Source: Chthonobacter rhizosphaerae
GTDB taxonomy: Bacteria; Pseudomonadota; Alphaproteobacteria; Rhizobiales; Pleomorphomonadaceae
Length of the DNA: 64,000 nt
Direction: 5' to 3'
Assembly: GCF_013839525.1 (NCBI RefSeq)
Contig: NZ_JACDIS010000004.1
Location: 124,001-188,000, forward strand
Under the pieces are notes generated by a model. It worked only from the letters and a program-made list of their open reading frames with translations, did not search any database and was not told the DNA's origin. This document shows, in pieces, positions 26,744 to 35,833 of the stretch. Each line of letters starts with the position of its first letter. Positions within the stretch are counted from its first letter, which is position 1. The position numbers were made by a program, and so were the translations under genes.

Positions 26744-27247
26744 ATGGCGACCGAGAATACGAAAGTCCGTGACGCCTTTGTGGTGGGCCTGCGCAACGCG
26801 CACGGCCTGGAGAAGCAAGCGCTCCAGATCATGAACCGCCAGTTGGAGCGGATGACCGACTATCCCGAGATCATCGCGCGCCTGAACCAGCACACCGAAG
26901 AGACGAACCGTCAGGTCGAGCGTCTCGAGACGATCCTCGGCCGCTACGGCGAGTCCCATTCCGCCCTCAAGGACACCGTCATGTCCTTCATGGGCAACAT
27001 GGCTGCGCTCGGTCACGCTCCGGCCGAGGACGAGGTCTTGAAGAACACCTTCGCGGACCTCGCCTTCGAGGCCTACGAGATCGCCGCCTACAAGTCGCTG
27101 ATCACCATGGCCCAGAGCCTCGGCGACCAGGAGGCCATCCGGCTGCTCACCGAGAGCCTGAAGGAGGAGGAAGCCACGGCCGCCTTCTTCGACCAGAACG
27201 TCTCGACGATCACCAACCGCTACCTCCAGCAGAGCCACGCGGCCTGA
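26744..27247 (+). CDS. DUF892 (YciF-type) ferritin-like protein
   Basis: The 167-residue all-helical protein of the DUF892/YciE-YciF family has a ferritin-like four-helix bundle. Carboxylate and His positions of a possible di-iron site are visible in LRNAHGLEKQALQ, HTEETNRQVERLE, AYEIAAYKSL and LKEEEATAAFF. Family members are induced in stationary phase and by osmotic or desiccation stress, but their reaction is unsettled. A perfect AAGGAGG ribosome-binding site precedes the ATG, and an exact EcfG-type promoter is 35 bp upstream. A strong hairpin follows. Confidence 0.94.
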   Translation: MATENTKVRDAFVVGLRNAHGLEKQALQIMNRQLERMTDYPEIIARLNQHTEETNRQVERLETILGRYGESHSALKDTVMSFMGNMAALGHAPAEDEVLKNTFADLAFEAYEIAAYKSLITMAQSLGDQEAIRLLTESLKEEEATAAFFDQNVSTITNRYLQQSHAA

Positions 27248-27284
27248 TCCGGCGCGCGGCCTTGGCGGGCCGCGCCGCAGTCCG

Positions 27285-27338
27285 GGGCCCGGGCGACGGT
27301 CGCAAGCCACATCGGCGCGGCGACCGCCGCCCGGGCCC
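27285..27338 (+). terminator. long hairpin after the DUF892 gene
   Basis: A 19-bp stem with a single mismatched pair (27285-27303 with 27320-27338) and a 16-base loop, followed by TTTG. It lies between the DUF892 gene and the ecfG promoter and is a likely rho-independent terminator. Confidence 0.7.
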
Positions 27339-27372
27339 TTTGCCGTCCGTCGTCCGTCCATCGGGCGCCACA

Positions 27373-27397
27373 GGAACGAAGCTGTGAATCGGGCGTT
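27373..27397 (+). promoter_or_regulatory. EcfG-type promoter of ecfG (autoregulation)
   Basis: GGAAC (27373-27377), a 16-base spacer, CGTT (27394-27397), an exact match, 107 bp before the ATG of the sigma factor gene. Known ecfG genes are autoregulated in this way. Confidence 0.75.
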
Positions 27398-27503
27398 ACC
27401 GGAGAGCGCCGTTCGCTCTGGAGGAGGAGGATCGGCCGTTTCATCGCCCGGCCCCACGGGCCTGGGCCACCAATCCCTTTTCGAGCGGCGGGTGGATCCG
27501 AAC

Positions 27504-28046
27504 ATGACCGAGCAGATGTGGGACGCCAAGAGCGAGATCGCCGCCCTCATCCCGGCCCTTCGCGCCTTCGCCCGCACGTTGGTCCGAAATCCGACGGACG
27601 CCGACGACCTGGTGCAGGAGACCCTGATGAAGGGGATCGCCAACTCCCACCGGTTCCAGCCGGGCACCTCGTTGAAGTCCTGGCTGTTCACCATCCTCCG
27701 GAACACCTTCTACACGAACATCAAGATCTCCAACCGGGAACACCCGGGCGCCGCCGGCTGCGTTTCGGAAGACTGCATGCTTCTGCCGAGCCAGGAATGG
27801 TCGGTGCGCGGCCTGGAACTGCGCGAGGCGCTCGACCGTCTGCCGGAGGATCAGCGCGAGGTCCTGGTGATGATCGGCGTGCTCGGCATCTCCTACGAGG
27901 AGGCGGCCGTCATCTGCGGCTGCGCCGTCGGCACCATCAAGAGCCGGCTCAACCGCGCCCGCAACCGCATGCTGTCCTATCTGGAGGCGGAGACCCCGAC
28001 CGAGCTGCTGGAGGACAACGAGCCGGCGCGCGGCCTCGCCGCCTGA
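27504..28046 (+). CDS. ecfG: EcfG-family general stress response sigma factor
   Basis: This 180-residue ECF sigma factor contains region 2 (ADDLVQETLMKGIANSHRFQPGTSLKSWLFTILRNTFY) and region 4 (LPEDQREVLVMIGVLGISYEEAAVICGCAVGTIKSRLNRARNRM). The region 2 wording is typical of EcfG (ECF15), the sigma factor released from NepR when PhyR is phosphorylated. ATG 27504 is the start, because the earlier in-frame GTG at 27384 lies inside the gene's own promoter. Here ecfG stands alone on the plus strand, separated from nepR by an opposite-strand DUF2934 gene. Confidence 0.93.
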   Translation: MTEQMWDAKSEIAALIPALRAFARTLVRNPTDADDLVQETLMKGIANSHRFQPGTSLKSWLFTILRNTFYTNIKISNREHPGAAGCVSEDCMLLPSQEWSVRGLELREALDRLPEDQREVLVMIGVLGISYEEAAVICGCAVGTIKSRLNRARNRMLSYLEAETPTELLEDNEPARGLAA

Positions 28047-28166
28047 TCACCACGGCCGACCGAGGCGCCCGACCCGGCCGCCGGGTCCGGCGCCGGCCAT
28101 CCGACGCACGAAAAGGCCCGGCCGGTCGGTCGGGCTACGTCATGGCGAAGCCGGCGAGGCGCCTGG

Positions 28167-28394
28167 TCAGCGGGCCGCGCGCTTGCGGCCCCGGCTCGCC
28201 TTCGCCTTCTGCTCGGCAGCCACCTCCGGCGAGGCCGCGAACGTGGGCGAGGCGTCGAGACCGGCGCCCTCGGGCACGTCGTCCACCATGCGGCGGGCTT
28301 CGGACCAGTGGTGCTCGTGCCGCCCGTCGGGCTGGCCTTCCGCCAGCCAGAGCGCATAGGCCTGCTCGCGGATCTTGGCCTCAAGGTCAGTCAT
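28167..28394 (-). CDS. DUF2934 domain protein (third of three)
   Basis: The 75-residue product consists of the DUF2934 motif (LEAKIREQAYALWLAEGQP, EHHW) and a short basic tail (KAKASRGRKRAAR). It is the shortest of the three paralogues in this window. The GGAGGATG ribosome-binding site and the exact EcfG-type promoter with its -10 36 bp upstream support the start. It is convergent with ecfG, about 120 bp away. The function is unknown. Confidence 0.9.
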   Translation of the reverse strand: MTDLEAKIREQAYALWLAEGQPDGRHEHHWSEARRMVDDVPEGAGLDASPTFAASPEVAAEQKAKASRGRKRAAR

Positions 28395-28429
28395 CGGATC
28401 ATCCTCCCCTGCATTGAACCGAGGGACCC

Positions 28430-28454
28430 AACGGCACCGCGGTCGAAAGGTTCC
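28430..28454 (-). promoter_or_regulatory. EcfG-type promoter of the third DUF2934 gene
   Basis: Minus strand: GGAAC (28454-28450), a 16-base spacer, CGTT (28433-28430), an exact match, 36 bp before the start codon. Confidence 0.75.
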
Positions 28455-28475
28455 ACGAGCTCGAGCTCGGGCGCC

Positions 28476-28748
28476 TCAATCGTCCGAAGGGCGGCCGTCG
28501 CCGGGTGCGCGCGTCCCGCCGGACGCCTGCGGCGCACCGGAAGACGCGGCGCGTTCGCCGTCGTTGGCCCGACACCGATCGGCAGCGGCCAGCTTTGCTT
28601 CCAGCGTGTGCGACAGCGCCATGATCTCTTCGGGCACGCGTTCCTCGATCAGGGGACGGTACAGGCGACGCAGTCCCTCTCCCAGCTCCGCCTGACGGGG
28701 ATCGAGAGGGATGATCTTGTCGTCGGGCTTGTCGTCGGCCGTTGCCAT
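28476..28748 (-). CDS. nepR: NepR-like anti-sigma factor of the general stress response
   Basis: The 90-residue product contains the NepR core pattern, two short helices with conserved hydrophobics: LGEGLRRLYRPLIEERVPEE followed by IMALSHTLEAKL. This matches the family form L..LY......VP......L..L. NepR binds EcfG until phosphorylated PhyR takes it away. The flanking parts are hydrophilic, with a Gly/Ala/Ser-rich C-terminal extension. Its placement between ecfG and phyR supports the call. I do not see a clear EcfG-type promoter directly in front of it. Confidence 0.82.
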   Translation of the reverse strand: MATADDKPDDKIIPLDPRQAELGEGLRRLYRPLIEERVPEEIMALSHTLEAKLAAADRCRANDGERAASSGAPQASGGTRAPGDGRPSDD

Positions 28749-28929
28749 CGAGCCGGTCCTGGTTCGCGCCGAGCGAATACGATCCACGACGGACCATGGA
28801 TCAGGCCGGGCATGACCTCTCCGCCTGCCCGCCGAACCTGCGCGACGGGCACATTGTTCGGCCGGCCGCCAAAAAGGGGCGGCTTGTCGGCCTAGAAGAC
28901 CGCCGCCCTGGAGCGCCGGCAACAGAAAA

Positions 28930-28953
28930 CGCCCCGACCGGCCGGCCGGGGCG
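28930..28953 (-). terminator. terminator of the PRC-barrel gene
   Basis: A 12-bp stem with one mismatch (28930-28941 with 28942-28953) lies 46 bp after the PRC-barrel stop on the minus strand, followed by TTTTCTGTTG in that direction. Confidence 0.7.
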
Positions 28954-28998
28954 CTCCCTGTTGCGTCGTCCTGCGCGCGGCCCGGTGGCCGCGGCGGA

Positions 28999-29652
28999 TC
29001 ACTCCTGCGTGGCCGGGGGCGTGGTCATGCCGCCGCCGGTGCCGGCGTCGCTCGTGCCGGTCGCGCCGGTGGACGGGGTGACGCCTTCGGACGTGCCGCT
29101 CGATGCCTGGGCTTCGGCGTCCTCCAGGGTGCGGAAGGCCGGCGCCTGCTCCAGCTCCTCCTTGGTGGTCTGCAGCACGATCTGGACGTCGTCCGACTCG
29201 CCTTCCTCGCGATTGACGGTCAGCCGCTCGAACGGCACGGCCACGTTCTTCTCGCCGATGCCGAGGAAACCGCCGACGCCGATCACCACGGCGCTCGGGG
29301 TGCCGTCCTGTCCGAGGACGACGTCCTTCACGTCACCGATCTCCTCGTCGTTCTGGCCGCGGATATCCGCGCCCATGAGGTTGGAGGCGAGCCACTGGCC
29401 TTCCTGCTGCATCTCGACGAACTGCTCCGAGCCCGCGCCGGCCATGCCGGCCGTCGTCTCGGTGTCGGAGGTGCCGACCGGCGGCTGCGTCGTGGTGGCG
29501 GCCGGCGGGGTGGTGGTGGCCGGCGGGGTCGTCATGTCGGTCTGGGCCGGCGGGGTCTGGCCGGTGGTGGTCGAGGTGTCCTGCGCCATGGCGCCGCCGA
29601 CCGACAGGGCGGCCACAAGGGCAACGGCGGACATCGAGGTCATCATCTTCAT
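28999..29652 (-). CDS. secreted PRC-barrel domain protein
   Basis: The 217-residue product has an N-terminal signal peptide (MKMMTSMSAVALVAALSVGGAMAQ), a Thr/Pro-rich linker with TTPPATTTPP-type repeats, and a central PRC-barrel (ASNLMGADIRGQNDEEIGDVKDVVLGQDG, then AVVIGVGGFLGIGEKNVAVPFERL). A Ser/Thr/Gly-rich tail follows. PRC-barrel proteins of this type are periplasmic and common among alphaproteobacterial envelope stress genes; the ligand is unknown. It lies between nepR and phyR on the same strand as both. A terminator hairpin follows. Confidence 0.9.
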   Translation of the reverse strand: MKMMTSMSAVALVAALSVGGAMAQDTSTTTGQTPPAQTDMTTPPATTTPPAATTTQPPVGTSDTETTAGMAGAGSEQFVEMQQEGQWLASNLMGADIRGQNDEEIGDVKDVVLGQDGTPSAVVIGVGGFLGIGEKNVAVPFERLTVNREEGESDDVQIVLQTTKEELEQAPAFRTLEDAEAQASSGTSEGVTPSTGATGTSDAGTGGGMTTPPATQE

Positions 29653-29791
29653 GGTGTTCTCCTTTCCATCCCAGCGCTGCGGGGCGCTGGAAAAAGAAGC
29701 GGCCGGCCAGAGTGTTTGTTCCGAACTTTCGCCGAGGCGGATCCGGCGGCGGCGTCGCCGGCGGCCGATCTGCGCGGCGCCGCGGGACAGC

Positions 29792-30574
29792 TCAGACGAG
29801 CGGGACCGGAGCCGCCGCCTCGAAGAAGAGCGCCTGGGAGATCAAGGCCTTCAGGGCCTCCTCGTCATAGGGCTTGCCGACCACGTAGGTCGGCTCCGGG
29901 CCGTCCCCGGTGAGCAGCCGGTCGCTGTAGCCGGTGACGAACACCACCGGCACCGCGAACGCCTTCTGGATCTCGATGACCGCCTCGATGCCGCCCGCCT
30001 GGCGGTCCAACTGCACGTCGGAAAGGATGAGGCTCGGCCGCAGGATGCGCGCCTGGGCGATCGCGGTGTCGCGGCGCGTCGCCATGCCGACCACCACGTG
30101 GCCCATGGACTCCACGATCCGCTTCAGGTCCGACGCGATGAACCAGTCGTCCTCGATGATCAGTACCCGGGCGTCGAACTGGCGGTCGAGGGCGGCCTCC
30201 GCGTCCGCGACGGAGCGGCGGATGTCGTCGGCCCTCATGCCGGTGATGGCGGCCATGTCCGGGACGTCGAAGCCTTCCATGGTGGCGAGCAGGAAGACCA
30301 GGCGGTTGACGGGCACGAGCGCCTGGAGGCGACGGTCGATCACGTGGCCGCCGATGCCGGGGGCGGACGCGACCTCGCCGCTGATCACCGTCCAGACCTG
30401 GAAGAACGCGCTGTAGAGGGCGACCCGCGGATCCGCGGCCCGGTCCATCCGGGCGCGGCCGTCGATGAGCGCCTTCAGGGTCTCGCTGACGAAGGTATCA
30501 CCGAGCGTCCGCGACCCGGTGAGGGCGCGGGCGAACCGGCGAAGATATGGCACATGCCTGGCGATGCTGCCCAT
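29792..30574 (-). CDS. phyR: PhyR anti-anti-sigma response regulator
   Basis: The 260-residue protein has an N-terminal sigma-factor-like domain (residues 1-130: YLRRFARALTGS, FVSETLKALI, LLATMEGFDVPDMAAITGM), which mimics EcfG, and a C-terminal receiver. The receiver shows IIEDDWFIASDL (acidic pair), phosphoacceptor Asp186 in LILSDVQLD, the FVTGY switch segment and the Lys in VVGKPY. On phosphorylation PhyR binds NepR and frees EcfG. ATG 30574 is used because the alternative ATG (30634) lies only three bases from the -10 of its own EcfG-type promoter. Note that its -35 overlaps the end of the upstream small membrane-protein gene. Confidence 0.96.
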   Translation of the reverse strand: MGSIARHVPYLRRFARALTGSRTLGDTFVSETLKALIDGRARMDRAADPRVALYSAFFQVWTVISGEVASAPGIGGHVIDRRLQALVPVNRLVFLLATMEGFDVPDMAAITGMRADDIRRSVADAEAALDRQFDARVLIIEDDWFIASDLKRIVESMGHVVVGMATRRDTAIAQARILRPSLILSDVQLDRQAGGIEAVIEIQKAFAVPVVFVTGYSDRLLTGDGPEPTYVVGKPYDEEALKALISQALFFEAAAPVPLV

Positions 30575-30636
30575 GGGTAGGTCGCCGCTGCGATAGGGGG
30601 CGGGCGGCCGTCCGACGGCCGCCCTTCGGGTCATGC

Positions 30637-30662
30637 AACGCCCGACTTCAAGGCCGCGTTCC
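30637..30662 (-). promoter_or_regulatory. EcfG-type promoter of phyR
   Basis: Minus strand: GGAAC (30662-30658), a 17-base spacer, CGTT (30640-30637), an exact match, 63 bp before the start codon. It suggests positive feedback in the stress response. Confidence 0.78.
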
Positions 30663-30820
30663 GATGTAGGCCAGGAAGAAGGCGACGATCACGAGGGCGA
30701 TGCCGATGACGAGCACCCAGCGCACGCGGTTGGCCGGCGCGGCCCCCCGGGCTTCGGTGGGGTTCTTCTCCGGGCTGGCGTCATGGGTCGGAGGCGTCGA
30801 GTTGCGCAGAGGGTCGGCCA

Positions 30821-30821
<1 letters not shown>
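30648..30821 (-). CDS. small single-pass membrane protein
   Basis: The 57-residue protein has a hydrophilic N-terminus (Pro/Glu/Thr) and one C-terminal transmembrane helix (VRWVLVIGIALVIVAFFLAYIG). The family is not recognised. The ATG overlaps the glgX stop codon (ATGA), so it is translated from the glgX transcript. Its 3' end overlaps the phyR promoter. Confidence 0.75.
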
Positions 30822-33073
<2,252 letters not shown>

Positions 33074-33193
33074 GTCCGCTCCTCTGCCCTGGGTAGCGAC
33101 GACGAATTCCCCTCGGGAAGGCCTCGCTCCCGCATCCCGCCCGGCAGCGCCGGCGGGCGGTCGCACGAGGGGTCAGCCGCATCGCCGGGGGGT

Positions 33194-33219
33194 AACGTCC
33201 CCGTGCTCTGGATCGTTCC
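33194..33219 (-). promoter_or_regulatory. EcfG-type promoter of glgX
   Basis: Minus strand: GGAAC (33219-33215), a 17-base spacer, CGTT (33197-33194), an exact match. Confidence 0.72.
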
Positions 33220-33680
33220 GCCGACGGTCTGGGTTGCAGTCGCGGGTGGCAGAAGCGCTCGGCCGACCATCGGGACACCGCACCATGCCGCGCCGCGGCA
33301 TGGCTGCCATTCGCCAAGTGCATGGCGCAGATATGCGGAGCTTTGCCAGCAGCTGCCAAGACCGCTCGTCCGCCGCCGCGAGACGAGACGAGCGTTCAGA
33401 CCGAGAAAAACCGTCCCGGAGCGGGATTTCGTTGCTTCAAGAAGCCTTGGCGCAGCGTTTCGAACCGGGAATGCAGGCGCTTTTGCTCGTGTCCGACAAC
33501 CCGCGATTCACGATGTTGCCTGGGGTTCCCTCGCCCACGGTAATCCTTAGGTCTCATTTCGCCTTCGCCGCGCTGCGGCTTAGCATCACGGCCATACATG
33601 TCCGCCGGCCCCGAACGCCCCGGGCCGGGTGTTTCGCAGCCCACCTTTAACCTTGGCGACAGGCGGCCGATGGCCGGAGC
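33220..33680. other. gene-free interval between glgX and a receiver gene
   Basis: This roughly 460-bp stretch separates two divergent EcfG-type promoters. It has lower GC than the genes and no supported coding region; open frames here lack ribosome-binding sites and normal codon use. No hairpin or repeat stood out. Confidence 0.5.
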
Positions 33681-33706
33681 GGAACCGTGGGCCATGCTGG
33701 CACGTT
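33681..33706 (+). promoter_or_regulatory. EcfG-type promoter of the 33780 receiver gene
   Basis: GGAAC (33681-33685), a 17-base spacer, CGTT (33703-33706), an exact match, 74 bp before the ATG. Confidence 0.75.
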
Positions 33707-33779
33707 GGTTGCTCCGATCCTTAGGTCACTGAATTTCTTTTCGAAACAGAGCTTCCGGATTTTCCAATTGGAGACGCAG

Positions 33780-34202
33780 ATGGCGACCCCGAACGTGCTC
33801 ATCGTGGAAGACGACCCGATCTTCGCCCTGGATCTGCAGGACATCGTCTGGGAGTCCGGATGCACGCCGATCGGCCCGGCCCGTTGCCTGCAGGGCGCCC
33901 TGGAGCTCAGCCACAGCTTCCCGATCGACATCGCGCTCGTGGACACCACCCTGTCCGATGGCGAGACCGGCCTCACCGTCGCCCGTCTTCTCAGCGAGCA
34001 GTTCGGTATCCGCACGGTCATCGTTTCCGGCAGCATCCCGCCGGCGGACGCCATGGGGGACACGGAATTCGTGTTCGTCCAGAAGCCGGTTCCGGCGGAG
34101 GTGCTCGGCAAGATCCTGGCGCCGCTCGCGCGCTCCGGCGCCAAGCGCGGCCGCGCCGGCTACCGCCAGGACGCGGCCGAGGCGTCCGTCGCGGCGCTCT
34201 GA
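33780..34202 (+). CDS. single-domain response regulator under stress control
   Basis: The product is a 140-residue receiver without an output domain: IVEDDPIFALDL (acidic pair), the phosphoacceptor Asp in IALVDTTLSDGETG, the Ser in IVSGSIP and the Lys in VQKPVP. GGAG lies before the ATG. The exact EcfG-type promoter makes it a stress-regulon member; single-domain receivers of this kind are known to tune PhyR signalling by competing for or relaying phosphate from HWE kinases, which is a plausible role here. Confidence 0.9.
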   Translation: MATPNVLIVEDDPIFALDLQDIVWESGCTPIGPARCLQGALELSHSFPIDIALVDTTLSDGETGLTVARLLSEQFGIRTVIVSGSIPPADAMGDTEFVFVQKPVPAEVLGKILAPLARSGAKRGRAGYRQDAAEASVAAL

Positions 34203-34319
34203 GCCACCTGGGCCGAAACGACGGCGGTTTCCCGAAGCGGCCCATGAGGCCGCTTCTCGCATTCCGGACGGATGCGGCCGCGACTTCGATCGTGGACAGG
34301 CGGACGCGGGTCCCGGGGC

Positions 34320-35405
34320 TCAGGCCTGCGCGGCCACGGCCTCGCTCACCTCGTGTTCGTCTGGAAGCGGCATGCGCATCACCACTCGGGTACCCCGGTG
34401 CGCCGGGTCGATCGTGGCGGCGGACTTCAGCGTGTCCAGCATGGCGCGGACCACCCGCATGCCGAGCCCGGACCCGCTTCGCGCGCCCTCCCCGCCTCGG
34501 ATGCCGACCCCGTCATCCTCGACGGCAAGCACCAGCGCGTCGTCGCCGCGGGTGAGCGAGACGCGGATCTCGCCCGTTCCGTCCGGGTAGGCGTACTTGT
34601 AGGCGTTGGTGACCAGTTCGGCCACCACCACGCCCACCGAGACGGCCTGGTCGGTCGGGATCCGGACCGGGTCGGCCAGAAGGGTCAGCCGGTGAGCCCG
34701 TCCGGACGCCGACATGGCGGCCTCCAGTTCGGCCACGAGGCCGTGCATGTAGCTGTCCATCTCCACCGCGCTCACGTCCTTGGACGTGTAGAGCCGCTTG
34801 TGGATCTGGGCGATCGCCGCGATGCGCCCCTGCGTTTCCGCCAGCGCCGCCCGGGCGGCCGGATCGTCCACGCCCCGCTGCTGCATGGCCACGAGCGAGG
34901 CCACCAGCTGCAGACTGTTGGCCACCCGGTGGTTGACCTCGCGCAGCAGCATCTCGGCGCGGGCGCGGGCGTCGCGCATCTCCGCCTCCGCGGCCTCCTT
35001 CAGCTGGCGCAGCCGCACGGCCTCGATCGCCTGTTCCACGGCGGTGCGCAGGAGGTCGAGGAACACGCCGCCCACGTCCTTTATCACGTAGTCGGCCGCG
35101 CCGGCCTTCAGCGCCGAAACGGCGATGCGGCCTTCGTTGGCGCCGGTCACGTAGATGACCGGCGGCGGGCTTTCGAGCGCCTGGATCTCGGCGAGGACGT
35201 CCAGGCCTTCCCTGTCGGGCATGAAGTGGTCGAGCGCGATGGCGTCGAAGCGCTCGGACGTCAGCCGGGCGAGGCCGAGGTCGCCGCTCTCCACCGGCAC
35301 GACATGGTAGCCGTGGCGGCCGAGGGTCCGGCCGACCAGACGGCCGAGCGCCGGATCGTCATCGATGTAGAGGAGCCGGATCGGGGATGCGCCGTCGGCC
35401 GTCAC
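34320..35405 (-). CDS. receiver domain-HisKA_2 histidine kinase hybrid
   Basis: The 361-residue protein has an N-terminal receiver (LLYIDDDPALG, phosphoacceptor Asp in IALDHFMPDREG, Lys in YVIKDV), a short coiled-coil linker, and a HisKA_2/HWE-related kinase core (LLREVNHRVANSLQLVASL with the phospho-His, VVVAELVTNAYKYAY as the N box, EDDGVGI and GSGLGMRVV as G boxes). It mirrors the receiver-HWE kinase at 10056. It starts with GTG overlapping the stop of the upstream receiver gene. It is the last gene of a three-gene phosphorelay operon and a candidate PhyR kinase. Confidence 0.92.
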   Translation of the reverse strand: MTADGASPIRLLYIDDDPALGRLVGRTLGRHGYHVVPVESGDLGLARLTSERFDAIALDHFMPDREGLDVLAEIQALESPPPVIYVTGANEGRIAVSALKAGAADYVIKDVGGVFLDLLRTAVEQAIEAVRLRQLKEAAEAEMRDARARAEMLLREVNHRVANSLQLVASLVAMQQRGVDDPAARAALAETQGRIAAIAQIHKRLYTSKDVSAVEMDSYMHGLVAELEAAMSASGRAHRLTLLADPVRIPTDQAVSVGVVVAELVTNAYKYAYPDGTGEIRVSLTRGDDALVLAVEDDGVGIRGGEGARSGSGLGMRVVRAMLDTLKSAATIDPAHRGTRVVMRMPLPDEHEVSEAVAAQA

Positions 35406-35833
35406 GGTGCCTCCGGGATCTGCATCACGGAGAGGAAGAGGCCGAGCTGGCGGATCGCCTGGGCGAAGCTTTCGTAGGACACCGGCTTAGTGATGTAGAC
35501 GTTGCAGCCGAGATCGTAGCAACGCTGGATCTCGCGCTGGTCGTCCGTGGTGGTCAGCACCACGACGGGCGCACGGCGCATGCGCGGGTCGGCCTTGATG
35601 CGGGCCAGGATGTCGGTGCCGCTCATGTCGGGCAGGTTCAGGTCGAGGAGCACCAGGATAGGCCTCTCCTCGATGGACTCGCCGTTGAAGAGGTGCTCCA
35701 CGGCGGCCGTGCCGCTGGCGAAGTGGCGGATGTCGTTGCACACGCCGGCGCGCCGGATGTTCTTCTCGATCAGTCGGGCATGCCCGTCGTCGTCCTCGAT
35801 CATCACGATCGTGACCGGCCGCTGTATCGTCAT
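35402..35833 (-). CDS. single-domain response regulator (RcpA-like)
   Basis: The 143-residue receiver has MIEDDDGHARLI, the phosphoacceptor Asp in VLLDLNLPDMSG, TTTDDQREI and the Lys in YITKPVSYESF, with a C-terminal helical extension of the Rcp type. It is most similar within the window to the phytochrome-linked receiver at 9560. It directly follows the PAS kinase gene with no spacer and overlaps the next gene by four bases, so it most likely passes phosphate between them. Confidence 0.93.
   Translation of the reverse strand: MTIQRPVTIVMIEDDDGHARLIEKNIRRAGVCNDIRHFASGTAAVEHLFNGESIEERPILVLLDLNLPDMSGTDILARIKADPRMRRAPVVVLTTTDDQREIQRCYDLGCNVYITKPVSYESFAQAIRQLGLFLSVMQIPEAP

Noticed and set aside
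27384-27503. In-frame GTG extension of ecfG
   Set aside because: The GTG lies inside the gene's own EcfG-type promoter, between the -35 and -10, so it cannot be on the message.
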